The notes under the pieces: generated by a model
Seen by the model: the letters and a program-made list of their open reading frames with translations, nothing else
Databases searched by the model: none
Told to the model about the DNA's origin: nothing
Part shown: positions 41,937-50,676 of the stretch, piece after piece
Position numbering within the stretch: the stretch's first letter is position 1
Layout of the letters: the number at the start of each line of letters is the position of its first letter
From: Streptomyces sp. AV19
GTDB lineage: Bacteria; Actinomycetota; Actinomycetes; Streptomycetales; Streptomycetaceae
Length of the DNA stretch: 64,000 nucleotides
Reading direction: 5' to 3'
Assembly (NCBI RefSeq): GCF_015999245.1
Contig: NZ_JAEAMR010000009.1
Span: 162,848 to 226,847 of the forward strand
Translations under genes and position numbers: made by a program

Positions 41937-43055
41937 GTGGCTGACATCCAGATTCCCGCCGACATCAAGCCCGCCGACGGTCGTTTCGGCGCCGGTCCGT
42001 CCAAGGTGCGCACGGAGGCGTTGACCGCCCTCGCCGCCACCGGAAGTTCCCTGCTCGGCACGTCCCACCGCCAGGCCCCGGTCAAGAACCTGGTCGGCTC
42101 GGTGCGGGACGGCATCCGGGCGCTGTTCTCCCTGCCCGAGGGCTACGAGGTGATCCTCGGCAACGGCGGCTCCACCGCGTTCTGGGACATCGCCACGCAC
42201 GGCCTGATCGAGGCCAAGTCGCAGCACCTGTCCTTCGGCGAGTTCTCGTCGAAGTTCGCCAAGGCCGCGAGCCTGGCGCCGTGGCTGGACGAGCCGACCG
42301 TCATCGCCTCGGACCCGGGCACCCACCCGGAGGCCAAGGCCGAGCACGGCACGGACGTCTACGCGCTCACCCACAACGAGACGTCCACCGGCGTCGCCAT
42401 GCCGATCCGGCGCGTGGAGGGCGCGGACGCGGGGTCGCTCGTTCTGGTGGACGCCACGTCCGGCGCGGGCGGGCTGCCCGTGGACATCCGCGAGACGGAC
42501 GTCTACTACTTCGCCCCGCAGAAGTCCTTCGCGTCCGACGGCGGCCTGTGGATCGGCGTCTTCTCCCCCGCCGCCCTGGAGCGCGCCGCGCGCGTCCACG
42601 CCTCCGGCCGGCACGTCCCCGAGTTCTTCTCCCTGCCGACCGCGATCGACAACTCCCTCAAGAACCAGACGTACAACACCCCCGCCCTCTCCACCCTCTT
42701 CTTGCTCAACGAGCAGCTGGAGTGGCTCAACGGCCAGGGCGGCCTGGACTTCGCGACCGGCCGGACGGCGGCCTCCGCCCGGGCGCTCTACGGCTGGGCC
42801 GAGGCGTCCGCGCACGCCACCCCGTTCGTCACCGATCCGGCCGCGCGGTCCCAGGTCATCGGCACGATCGACTTCGACGAGGGCGTGGACGCGGCCGCCG
42901 TCGCCGCCGCGCTGCGCGCCAACGGCATCGTGGACACCGAGCCGTACCGCAAGCTGGGCCGCAACCAGCTGCGGATCGCGATGTTCCCGGCGATCGACCC
43001 GGCGGACGTCGAGGCGCTGACGGCGTGCGTGGACTACGTCATCGGGCGTCTGTAG
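41937..43055 (+). CDS. serC: Phosphoserine aminotransferase
   Basis: 372 residues, PLP-dependent, converting 3-phosphohydroxypyruvate to O-phosphoserine in serine synthesis. It starts MADIQIPADIKPADGRFGAGP, as actinobacterial SerC does, with the PLP lysine in FAPQKSFASDGG, and NETSTGVA and DATSGAGGLP substrate motifs. The GTG start has no Shine-Dalgarno and a -10 box six bases upstream. A strong terminator follows at 43065. It is shorter-looped than the E. coli enzyme, as usual in Actinobacteria. Confidence 0.96.
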   Translation: MADIQIPADIKPADGRFGAGPSKVRTEALTALAATGSSLLGTSHRQAPVKNLVGSVRDGIRALFSLPEGYEVILGNGGSTAFWDIATHGLIEAKSQHLSFGEFSSKFAKAASLAPWLDEPTVIASDPGTHPEAKAEHGTDVYALTHNETSTGVAMPIRRVEGADAGSLVLVDATSGAGGLPVDIRETDVYYFAPQKSFASDGGLWIGVFSPAALERAARVHASGRHVPEFFSLPTAIDNSLKNQTYNTPALSTLFLLNEQLEWLNGQGGLDFATGRTAASARALYGWAEASAHATPFVTDPAARSQVIGTIDFDEGVDAAAVAAALRANGIVDTEPYRKLGRNQLRIAMFPAIDPADVEALTACVDYVIGRL

Positions 43056-43064
43056 CAGCAGCGC

Positions 43065-43110
43065 GCCCTGGGGCCGGCCCCCGCAGAACTCCGGGGGCCA
43101 GCCCCAGGGC
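43065..43110 (+). terminator. Strong hairpin terminator after serC
   Basis: Arms GCCCTGGGGC and GGCCCCCG pair with CGGGGGCC and GCCCCAGGGC, 18 base pairs with one C/A mismatch and an 8-base loop. No T-run follows, as usual in Streptomyces. Confidence 0.88.
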
Positions 43111-43177
43111 CCCGCGACCGTGTCGCACGGGACGATCATCTCCGGCTCGAAGGAAGCGAGTTGAGAGGTGTACCGGC

Positions 43178-44557
43178 ATGACCCGAATGACGGACGAGCG
43201 GATACCACGACGGCTGCTGCTGGCAGCGGCGGCGGCGGGCGCGGTGGGGACCCTGCCCGCTCCCTCGGCGGCGGGTGCCGCCGTGATTCCGGCGGCGGAC
43301 AGCGGCCGCGACCCGGTACCCGCGCTGCGGCGGGCGGCCCACCCGCTGCGGACGACGGAGCCCGGAGCGGACCCGGCCGACCTGCGGCCCCTCGGGTCGC
43401 TGATCGGCGACGCCAAGGTGGTGGGGCTGGGCGAGGCCACGCACGGATCGCACGAGTTCTTCGCGATGAAGGACAGAGTCTTCCGTCATCTCGTCGAGGA
43501 GAAGGGCTTCACCACCTTCGCCCTGGAGATGAGCTGGCCGGCCGGGCTGCGCATCGACACATATGTCCAGGGCGGACCGGGAACCGCCCGTCAGGCGGTC
43601 GGGGAAGCGCTGGCCGGCTCCCCCTGGGAACGCGAGGAGTTCGTGCGCCTCGTCCAGTGGATGCGGGACCACAACCGGCGCCGGCCCGGGCACAAGGTCC
43701 ACTTCATGGGGGACGACATCGGCTACCCCCGGGTGGGCGACGACCTCTTCGAGCGGGTGACGGGCTACGTACAGCGCCACCGTCCGGAGTTGCTGCCGCG
43801 ATTCACCGAGCTGTACACCGGGCTGCGTCCCCTCGACGACAGCGCCGCCTACCTGCGCAAGCCGCTCGCCGACCGGCAGCGGCTCGCCTCCGCCGCCCAG
43901 CAGGCGATGAATCTCCTCGGCCGGCACCACGGCACGTACGGCGGCGAACTCGGCTGGGCGGTCCAGCACGCCCGGTCCATTGCCCAGACCGCCGGCTTCC
44001 TGAGCCATGACATCACCGACCCCGCCGTGATCCCCGCCGCTATGCGCTTCCGCGACCGGGTGATGGCCGAGAACGTCGCGTGGTGGCAGCGGCACACCGG
44101 CCACCGGATGCTGGTGTCGGCCCACAACGGCCATGTGGCATACGTACCGGACACCCCGCTGACCCATCCCGTCTCCCAGGGCGGCGTCCTGCGCGACATG
44201 CTCGGCGAGGAGTACCTGGCCGTCGGGTTCACCTTCACCCAGGGGTCCTTCCTGTCACAGGAAAAGAGTGAGGGCCCGTGGAAGAGGTTCACGGTGGGTG
44301 CGGCCGGACCGGGCACGAACGAGCACACCCTCGACCGGGTCCGTCACGACGACTACTTCCTCGACCTCCGCGACGCCCCGCCGGCGGCCCGCGCCTGGCT
44401 GAACACCAGCCGCCCCACCCGCACCATCGGCACCGAGTACCCCGTCCCCCTCACGGATATCCGGCTCACCCACTCCTACGGCGCCCTCATCCACCTCCAC
44501 CGCATACGGGCGGCCGACAAGTTGTGCGAACCTGACGTGCATGACGACACTCCCTGA
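43178..44557 (+). CDS. Exported erythromycin esterase-family protein
   Basis: 459 residues. N-terminal Arg-Arg signal (RRLLLAAAAAGAVG) ending in an Ala-rich cleavage region, which looks like a Tat or Sec signal peptide. The mature part has the family motif GLGEATHGSHEF with the catalytic His and Glu, and HNGHVAY and GDDIGYPR segments. Ere proteins hydrolyse macrolide lactones, but many members, especially in soil Actinobacteria, have unknown esterase or succinoglycan-type substrates. ATG 43178 follows GAGAGGTG. It overlaps the next gene by 17 bases. Confidence 0.87.
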   Translation: MTRMTDERIPRRLLLAAAAAGAVGTLPAPSAAGAAVIPAADSGRDPVPALRRAAHPLRTTEPGADPADLRPLGSLIGDAKVVGLGEATHGSHEFFAMKDRVFRHLVEEKGFTTFALEMSWPAGLRIDTYVQGGPGTARQAVGEALAGSPWEREEFVRLVQWMRDHNRRRPGHKVHFMGDDIGYPRVGDDLFERVTGYVQRHRPELLPRFTELYTGLRPLDDSAAYLRKPLADRQRLASAAQQAMNLLGRHHGTYGGELGWAVQHARSIAQTAGFLSHDITDPAVIPAAMRFRDRVMAENVAWWQRHTGHRMLVSAHNGHVAYVPDTPLTHPVSQGGVLRDMLGEEYLAVGFTFTQGSFLSQEKSEGPWKRFTVGAAGPGTNEHTLDRVRHDDYFLDLRDAPPAARAWLNTSRPTRTIGTEYPVPLTDIRLTHSYGALIHLHRIRAADKLCEPDVHDDTP

Positions 44558-45059
44558 CGGCCGTCCCGTCCCGCCCCCGCAGGCCGGCGAGCGCGAAGCG
44601 CTGGAGAGCTGGCTGGACTTCCACCGCGCGACGCTGGAGCTGAAGTGCCGCGGCCTCGACGACGAGCAGCTGCGGCGGGCCGCGGTGCCGCCCTCGCCGA
44701 TGTCCCTGCTGGGCCTGGTCCAGCACATGGCCGTGGTCGAACGGAACTGGTTCCAGCGGGTGTTCGCGCGGCGGGACGTGCCGGTGGTCGCCCCGGAGGC
44801 GGGCTTCGCCCTCGATCCCGGGCCGGGGCTGGACGAGGCCCTGGCCGCGTGGCGCGCGGAGATCGCGGCGGGGAGGGAGTTGATGGCGGACGCGTCGCTG
44901 GACGATGTGGGGCGTCTGTCCGGGGAGGAGGGGAAGGCGCTGGGGTCGGAGGAGGTGTCCCTGCGCTGGATCCTGATCCATCTGATCGAGGAGTACGCGC
45001 GGCACAACGGGCACGCGGATCTGATCCGGGAGTGCGTGGACGGGACGACGGGGGCGTGA
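44541..45059 (+). CDS. DinB/DUF664-family protein
   Basis: 172 residues with the four-helix DinB fold and three His in the usual metal positions (LVQHMAVVERNWF and IHLIEEYARHNGHADLIRE). Members are thiol-dependent (mycothiol or bacillithiol) S-transferases or of unknown role. The start lies inside the 3' end of the esterase gene, so the two are translationally coupled. Downstream comes the long repeat block R8. Confidence 0.88.
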   Translation: MTTLPDGRPVPPPQAGEREALESWLDFHRATLELKCRGLDDEQLRRAAVPPSPMSLLGLVQHMAVVERNWFQRVFARRDVPVVAPEAGFALDPGPGLDEALAAWRAEIAAGRELMADASLDDVGRLSGEEGKALGSEEVSLRWILIHLIEEYARHNGHADLIRECVDGTTGA

Positions 45060-45084
45060 GCCCTCGGGAGGGGGGTGCCCCCGC

Positions 45085-45600
45085 CTCGCCCATTCACCGT
45101 TTTCCGCAGGGGCTGCGCCCCTTTGTGACCCCCGGGGTCCGCGACACGCTGCCGCACGCGGGCGGGCGGGGGCTCCGCCCCGGGGGGCGGCAACCGCGCT
45201 TCGCGCGGTTGTCCTCAAGCGCCGGACGGGCTGAATTGGCGCGCCCAGGCGGGATTTTCAAGGCCCGGGGCGCGCAATCCAGCCCGGGGTACGCAATTCA
45301 GCCCGTCCGGCGCTTGAGGACAGCGCCCGAAGGGCGCTTCGGGGTCCAAGGGCGGAGCCCCGGCAGAGGTCCAAGGGCACAGCCCCGGCAGAGGTCCAAG
45401 GACGCAGCCCCGGCAGAGGTCCAAGGACGCAGCCCCGGCAGGGGTCCAGGGGGCGCAGCCCCCGGCGGGGTGCAGGGGCGGAGCCCCGCTCGCCCCGGCC
45501 GGGGCGCGGGCCGGGGCGCAGCCCCCGCTCACCGCGCGGAAGCGCGGTGCCGGGCCGAGGGGCGCAGCCCCGGAAGAAACGGTGAAAGGGCGGGGAGGGG
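45085..45600. repeat. Intergenic palindromic repeat, complete copy R8 with internal amplification
   Basis: Bounded by TTCACCGTTTTC (about 45093-45104) and GAAACGGTGAAA (about 45576-45587). The inner palindrome GTCCTCAAGCGCCGGACGG .. CCGTCCGGCGCTTGAGGAC encloses 'aattggcgcgcc'. At 45340-45480 a unit of ~24 bases (AGAGGTCCAAGGACGCAGCC) is tandemly repeated about five or six times with changes. No gene is supported between 45060 and 45746. Confidence 0.85.
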
Positions 45601-45746
45601 CACCCCATTCGCCCGATTCGGCCCGCACGTACCGACCAAATCACCCCCCGGACGACACAGACACAACCTTCGCCCCCTACACCCCCAACCCCCACCGCTC
45701 AAAGATCTCGGTGAGCAAGCCGAGAACCGAGAGACGGAGTCCCACC

Positions 45747-47849
45747 ATGAGGGCGCGCAAGAGACAGACCGCAGGCCGGGCCGCCCGGAGGCACGCCGTG
45801 GTGATGGCCACGGCCCTGGGCGTGATGTCCCCCCTCGCGGGCGAGGCGTTCGCGGCGAAGAACAACGGCGCCCCGAAGCGCGCCACCGCCCCCATCGCCT
45901 GCGCCGCCAACACCGTAGCCCCCACCTGCGTATACCGCGTCGACAGCCGCCCACCCTCCCAGGTCTTCGCCGACGGCTTCAAGGTGCCCGGCGCCGGCAC
46001 GAACAACAACCTCCTCGACCACATCAACGGCCGCAGCACGATGCAGGCGAACGGCCCCCTCAAGGGCACCACCAACTTCGTCTCCACCTCCACCGGCACG
46101 GAGTACGTCACCAACTACGCGGGGCGGCTGAAGCTCGACCTGAAGGCCACCGGCGGCGAGGGCTGGATCTACGTCGTCCAGCCCGACCACACGTTCCACA
46201 ACGTGCGGACCAGCCTGGAGCGCGCGGCGAAGAGCAAGTCGCCGGAGATCGCGAACGCCGCGAAGCAGACCCTGAAGTACTACGGCTACCAGGCCGAATG
46301 GGCGGCGCGCGGTTCGATCCGCCCGGAGCTGGTGCAGCACGCCGTCCCGGTGAAGATGGTCAACGGCCTGCCGGAGCCGGACTGGGAGCGGCTGCAGACC
46401 AACAGCGGCTACCGGCCGGGCGATGCCAAGTCCGCCAACCCCGCCCCCTACGAGATCGCCGGCGCCTCCGAGCTGTGCGCGCCGGGCGGCGGCGCGGGCA
46501 GGGTGCGGCGGTCCGCCGAGGCGTGCGACATCGGGGTGCGGGACCACGCCGAGGTCGCCCGCAAGCACCAGGAGCGCCTGCGGGCCCACGGCGACGACGT
46601 CGAATACGTCACCACCCTCGACGAGTTCGAGAAGAACCCCAAGTCCCTGCTGTCGCCGCTGCGCGAGACCAACGGGGTCCTGAACGACGCCGCGGCCGCC
46701 GAGCTCGGCGCGAAGGACTTCGAGGCGTTCTCCACCCGCGTCACCGAGGCCCTCGGCCGCGACCTCCGGGCCGTGCACGGGCTCAGCACGGACACGACCC
46801 TGCTCGCGAAGGTCGCCCGCCAGGCCGGCCGCGCCGCCGAACTGGGCGCGAAGGCCCTCCCGTACGTGGGCATCGCCGCGACCGGCTACGCCATCGCCGA
46901 GGACGTCAAGGCCGGGGACTACGCGAACCTCGCCTTCGACTCGGTCGCCGAGGGCCTCCAGGTCGCCATGGTCGCCCAGCCGGAGCTCGTACCGCTCCTC
47001 GAACCGGTCCTGTTCGCCGAGCAGTTGGCGCAGATCGTGTACGACGAGATAGCCGGGTGGTTCAAGCGGCAGGAGCAGCTGGACCACGACCGGAAGCAGT
47101 GGGACAGCGCCGCCGAGGACCTGGTCGAGCACCGCGACGGGCAGTGGCGCGACCACCTCGTGGGCCAGGCCCTGCAGAAGCTGTTCCCACAGCTCAACGA
47201 GAAGTTCAACCGCGTCCTCACCTCGGACGTGAAGACGCTGAAGAAGTGGGCCGACGCCAAGAAGACGGCCGTCGCGCAGATCGCCGGCCGGTCCAAGGCC
47301 CGCGCCGCCTCCGCCGAGGAGAAGCAGCGCATCGAGAAGCACGAGACCGCGCTGAAGAAGAAGATCAACGCGAAGGTGTGGGAGCAGCAGGACGCCCGGA
47401 CCAAGGTGTACGAGGAGCAGATCGCCAAGGTCGCCACGGGCGCCTTCGCCGCGACGCTCAAGCCCGGCAAGGACGGCAAGGACGGCAAGGACGGCAAGGC
47501 CGCCTTCGACGTCTTCACCGACCACTTCGTCGAGAAGAGCGCCAAGCCGTACCTGGACAAGCTGATCGACAAGATCAGCATGGACGAGTACCGCGCGGCC
47601 GGCTCCCCCACCTGGGATCAGCGGGAGCTCACCAGCCGCCAGGCGCGCTGGAAGCAGATGACGGAGGACAAGCTCGCCGAGGTGCGCCGGGCCCTGTCCC
47701 GCGAGGGCCGCACCGCCCTGTCGGAGAAGGACGTCCGGGATCTGCAGCGGGAGAACTTCCCCGCGAGGGAAGCGTTCCGTGACCCCGAGCGCGACCGGGA
47801 CAGGCTCTTCGACGAGCTGGCACGGGACAGCCGGAGCCGGCGGAACTGA
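45747..47849 (+). CDS. Secreted protein with pertussis toxin S1-like ADP-ribosyltransferase domain
   Basis: 700 residues. Signal peptide about 1-36 (basic start, hydrophobic core, AGEAFA). The next ~200 residues follow the S1 subunit of pertussis toxin closely: CVYRVDSRPPSQVFADGF with Arg64, LLDHINGRS with His92, FVSTST 111-116, and YQAEW with the catalytic-position Glu184, then NPAPY near 231. Thus the R-STS-E elements are all present. Cysteines 52, 61, 244 and 260 could form disulfides. From about 300 to 700 follows a helical region with hydrophobic stretches (LPYVGIAATGYAIAE near 371; 404-439), coiled-coil-like charged helices and three GKD triplets near 575; it matches nothing I know and may deliver or regulate the enzyme. 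ATG 45747 has GGAG upstream. A B-subunit gene is not present. Confidence 0.85.
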   Translation: MRARKRQTAGRAARRHAVVMATALGVMSPLAGEAFAAKNNGAPKRATAPIACAANTVAPTCVYRVDSRPPSQVFADGFKVPGAGTNNNLLDHINGRSTMQANGPLKGTTNFVSTSTGTEYVTNYAGRLKLDLKATGGEGWIYVVQPDHTFHNVRTSLERAAKSKSPEIANAAKQTLKYYGYQAEWAARGSIRPELVQHAVPVKMVNGLPEPDWERLQTNSGYRPGDAKSANPAPYEIAGASELCAPGGGAGRVRRSAEACDIGVRDHAEVARKHQERLRAHGDDVEYVTTLDEFEKNPKSLLSPLRETNGVLNDAAAAELGAKDFEAFSTRVTEALGRDLRAVHGLSTDTTLLAKVARQAGRAAELGAKALPYVGIAATGYAIAEDVKAGDYANLAFDSVAEGLQVAMVAQPELVPLLEPVLFAEQLAQIVYDEIAGWFKRQEQLDHDRKQWDSAAEDLVEHRDGQWRDHLVGQALQKLFPQLNEKFNRVLTSDVKTLKKWADAKKTAVAQIAGRSKARAASAEEKQRIEKHETALKKKINAKVWEQQDARTKVYEEQIAKVATGAFAATLKPGKDGKDGKDGKAAFDVFTDHFVEKSAKPYLDKLIDKISMDEYRAAGSPTWDQRELTSRQARWKQMTEDKLAEVRRALSREGRTALSEKDVRDLQRENFPAREAFRDPERDRDRLFDELARDSRSRRN

Positions 47850-47854
47850 CGACA

Positions 47855-47884
47855 CCGGGGCGGGCCGGATCAGGCCCGCCCCGG
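47855..47884. terminator. Terminator between convergent toxin-like and permease genes
   Basis: CCGGGGCGGGCC pairs perfectly with GGCCCGCCCCGG around the loop GGATCA; it lies 6 bases after one stop and 12 before the other, so it can serve both strands. Confidence 0.88.
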
Positions 47885-47895
47885 GCCCGGCGGAT

Positions 47896-49329
47896 TCACG
47901 CCGCGCGCTTCCTCCCCCGCAGCACCACCCACCCCAGCACCAGCAGCACGACCCACACCCCCATCACGTACAACGCCACCCGCGTATCCGCACTCCACGC
48001 GATCAGCACCGTCACGAACGCGAAGAACCCCAGCGCCAGCACATTCGTGTACGGGGCTCCCGGCATCCGGTACGGGGACGCCTCCGCGGCCCCCGCCGCC
48101 ACCGCCTTCCGGTACCGCATGTGCGTCACCAGGATCACGCTCCACACCAGAATCGCACCGCCCGTCGACACCGACGTGATGTACGCGAACGCGTGGTCCG
48201 GATCGAGGGCGTTGAGCAGCACGCCCAGCCCCATGGTCAGCGCCGAGACCACGAGCGCCGGCGCCGGCACGCCGCGCGCCGTCAGCCTCCCCAGCCCCTT
48301 GGGCGCGTGGCCGTTGACGGACGCCGTCCGCAGCATGCGGGCCGTCGAGTAGAGGCCCCCGGCATTGCAGGACGACAGGGCCGACGTCAGCACGATGAAG
48401 TTGACGATGCCCGCCGCCGCCGGAATGCCGATCTTCGCGAAGGCGGCCACGAACGGGCTGACCCCGGGGGCGAATTCGGTCCAGCTCACCACGGACAGGA
48501 TCACGATCAGCGTGCCGATGTAGAAGAGCCCGAACCGCAGCGGAAGGCTGTTGATCGCCCGCGGGATGTTCCGCTGCGGATCCTCCGCCTCGCCCGCCGT
48601 CACGCCGACCAACTCGACGCCCAGATAGGCGAAGAGCACGATCTGCAGCGTCATCAGCGAGTCGTGGGCGCCGTTCGGCGCGATGCCGCCGTCCTTCCAC
48701 AGGTGGGTCACGGACGCCGTGTCCCCGACGTCGCCGAAGCCGATCACCAGCACGCCCACGCCGACCAGGATCATGCCGACGATCGCGACGACCTTGATCA
48801 GCGCGAACCAGAACTCCAGCTCGCCGAACGCCTTCACCGAGATCATGTTGACGGCGAGCAGGACGACCAGCGAGACGAGCGCGGTCTGCCACTGGGCGAC
48901 GCCGGGGAACCAGTACTTCATGTACTGCCCGGCCGCGGTGATCTCGGCCATGCCCGTGGTGACCCACATGATCCAGTACGTCCAGGCGGTGGCGTACCCC
49001 CAGAACGGCCCCAGGAATTCCCGGGCGTACTCCGCGAAACTCCCCGAAACGGGCCGGTGGGTGAGGAGTTCGCCCAGCGCGCGCATGACGAGGAGGAGGA
49101 CGAGTCCGGCCACCGCGTACCAGATGATCAGGCTGGGCCCGGCCTGGGATATCGCGGTGCCCGCGCCCAGGAAGAGACCCGTGCCGATCGTGCCGCCGAT
49201 GGCGATCATCTGGATCTGCCGGGTGCCGAGCCCCCGTTTGTACCCCTCGGGAGAGCCCTCTCCCCCGGTCTCCGTGGCCGGGGCGTCGCCCGGCTTCGTC
49301 CCCGTCCCCCGCACAGTCGGTGGCCGCAT
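47896..49329 (-). CDS. APC-family amino-acid permease
   Basis: 477 residues, twelve hydrophobic segments. It has the family motif IAIGGTIGTGLFLGAG in the first helix and VELVGVTAGEAEDPQRNIPRA after helix six, as in the GabP/AnsP/CycA/proline-specific permeases (AAT group). Proton-driven uptake of an amino acid; the substrate cannot be named from sequence. The start at 49329 adds a 30-residue tail before the first helix. Between it and the SMR genes, CGTCACACGC is repeated twice at about 49413. Confidence 0.9.
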   Translation of the reverse strand: MRPPTVRGTGTKPGDAPATETGGEGSPEGYKRGLGTRQIQMIAIGGTIGTGLFLGAGTAISQAGPSLIIWYAVAGLVLLLVMRALGELLTHRPVSGSFAEYAREFLGPFWGYATAWTYWIMWVTTGMAEITAAGQYMKYWFPGVAQWQTALVSLVVLLAVNMISVKAFGELEFWFALIKVVAIVGMILVGVGVLVIGFGDVGDTASVTHLWKDGGIAPNGAHDSLMTLQIVLFAYLGVELVGVTAGEAEDPQRNIPRAINSLPLRFGLFYIGTLIVILSVVSWTEFAPGVSPFVAAFAKIGIPAAAGIVNFIVLTSALSSCNAGGLYSTARMLRTASVNGHAPKGLGRLTARGVPAPALVVSALTMGLGVLLNALDPDHAFAYITSVSTGGAILVWSVILVTHMRYRKAVAAGAAEASPYRMPGAPYTNVLALGFFAFVTVLIAWSADTRVALYVMGVWVVLLVLGWVVLRGRKRAA

Positions 49330-49443
49330 ACGACAGAACCCTTCCTCGAAGATCTCAATCTCGCGACCCTAGGTACCGCTTTCGGCCACCCACAAGTGCT
49401 TTCGGATCTTCGTCACACGCCGTCACACGCCGGGTCCCCTCCC

Positions 49444-49764
49444 TCACGCCCCGGCGGCGAGCTTGAGCGTGACGACCCCGGCGATGATCGCGGCGAAGGA
49501 GAGCAGCTTGGGCGGGGTGATCTTCTCCCGGTAGATCACGGCGCCGAGGACGACGGTGCCGACGGAGCCGAGGCCCGTCCAGATCGTGTACCCGACGCCC
49601 ACGTCGAGGGTGGTGAGCGCCCGGCCGAGGGTGAAGATCCCCCCGGCGGCGGCGAGCAGGGTGAAGACGGACGGCCAGAGCTTGGTGAAGCCCTTGGTGG
49701 CGTTGGTGCCGAGCGCGAAGGCGATCTCGAAGACGACGGCGACGGCGAGGTAGGCCCAGGCCAT
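49444..49764 (-). CDS. SMR-family small multidrug/guanidinium exporter subunit
   Basis: 106 residues, four transmembrane helices, with the essential Glu13 of helix 1 (VFEIAFALG) and YTIWTGLGSVGT in helix 3. Together with the neighbouring paralogue, 22 bases upstream, it probably makes a heterodimeric exporter like YkkCD/EbrAB. Both are presumably controlled by the divergent MarR gene. Confidence 0.9.
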   Translation of the reverse strand: MAWAYLAVAVVFEIAFALGTNATKGFTKLWPSVFTLLAAAGGIFTLGRALTTLDVGVGYTIWTGLGSVGTVVLGAVIYREKITPPKLLSFAAIIAGVVTLKLAAGA

Positions 49765-49785
49765 GATGTGTGCCCCTTTCAGGTC

Positions 49786-50115
49786 TCAGGCGGTGGCGGA
49801 GCGGTCGGACAGCTTGAGGCCCAGCACCCCGCCGATGATCAGGACGAACGCGACGGCCTTCCCCGCGTTCATCGACTCGTGGAAGATCACGGACCCCAGG
49901 ACGACGGTCCCGACCGAGCCGATGCCGGTCCAGACCGTGTAGCCGACACCGACGTCCAGCGTCCTGAGCGCGAGGCTCAGGAAGAAGATCCCGCCGGCCG
50001 CGGCGCCGGCGGTGAGCAACGACGGCCACAACTCCGTGAAGCCGTTGGTCGCGTTGGTGGCGAGGGCGAAGACGACCTCGAAGACGGCGGCGACGAGCAG
50101 ATAGATCCAGGCCAT
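49786..50115 (-). CDS. SMR-family exporter subunit, paralogue
   Basis: 109 residues and highly similar to its downstream neighbour (VFEVVFALATNATNGFTELWPS, YTVWTGIGSVGT), so the pair arose by tandem duplication. The helix-1 Glu13 is present. ATG 50115 is chosen over 50136 because it matches the paralogue's start. No guanidine riboswitch is visible in the 81 bases before the MarR gene, which speaks for protein-based control. Confidence 0.9.
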   Translation of the reverse strand: MAWIYLLVAAVFEVVFALATNATNGFTELWPSLLTAGAAAGGIFFLSLALRTLDVGVGYTVWTGIGSVGTVVLGSVIFHESMNAGKAVAFVLIIGGVLGLKLSDRSATA

Positions 50116-50196
50116 GACGACCGACCCCCCGAACAAGTAGTTGCATGTATGTGCATGTTCTTTGCGACCCGAGAAGCATGCATGTACAAATAACGT
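50116..50196. promoter_or_regulatory. Divergent SMR/MarR control region
   Basis: Contains TTGCATGTATGTGCATG (50141-50157) and AAGCATGCATGTACA (50174-50188), two related GCATG-rich partial palindromes that fit MarR-type operators. A TACAAA box (50185-50190) is 6 bases before the MarR GTG, so that mRNA may be leaderless. Confidence 0.6.
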
Positions 50197-50640
50197 GTGT
50201 CAACGCAGCCGACTCCCTCCGCGGACGCCCACATGTGGCACCGCTTCCTCGCCCTCCACGCCCACGTCGAGCACCGCCTGAGCGCCGCGCTCCAGCGCCA
50301 CCACGGCCTCGGCCTCTCCGAATACCGCGCCCTGGGCTTCCTCGCCGACGCCCCCCGCAACGAACTCCGCATGCAGGAACTGGCCGACCGGCTGGGCCTC
50401 AACCAGAGCTCGGTGACCCGCCTCGCCGCCCGCCTCAACGCCGCCGGCTTCACCTACCGCGACGTGTGCGAGGACGACAAGCGCGGCGTCTACACCGTCC
50501 TCAAGGACGAGGGCCGCGCCCGCCACGCGGAGGCCACGGCCACGTACGAGTCCACCCTCGGCGCGGCGCTGGAGGAGGCCGCACCGGCGGGAGCGGCGGT
50601 GGCGGCCCTCCGCGAGGCGCTGGGCGGAAGTCTCGGGTAG
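50197..50640 (+). CDS. MarR-family regulator
   Basis: 147 residues with the winged helix (MQELADRLGLNQSSVTRLAARL and the wing EDDKRGVYTVL). Divergent from the SMR exporter pair over an 81-base region with GCATG palindromes, so it most likely represses the exporter and itself until a toxic compound binds. GTG 50197 (or 50195 region) has no ribosome-binding site. The gene's stop overlaps a TAGGGT sequence (50638-50643) that could be a -10 box for the following leader. Confidence 0.9.
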   Translation: MSTQPTPSADAHMWHRFLALHAHVEHRLSAALQRHHGLGLSEYRALGFLADAPRNELRMQELADRLGLNQSSVTRLAARLNAAGFTYRDVCEDDKRGVYTVLKDEGRARHAEATATYESTLGAALEEAAPAGAAVAALREALGGSLG

Positions 50641-50676
50641 GGTAACGCTGTTCCGGGACAGTGAACGACCTAGGAG

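Noticed and set aside
50116..50196. Guanidine (ykkC or mini-ykkC) riboswitch before the SMR genes
   Set aside because: The 81-base region has no ACGR-loop hairpin pair or ykkC core.
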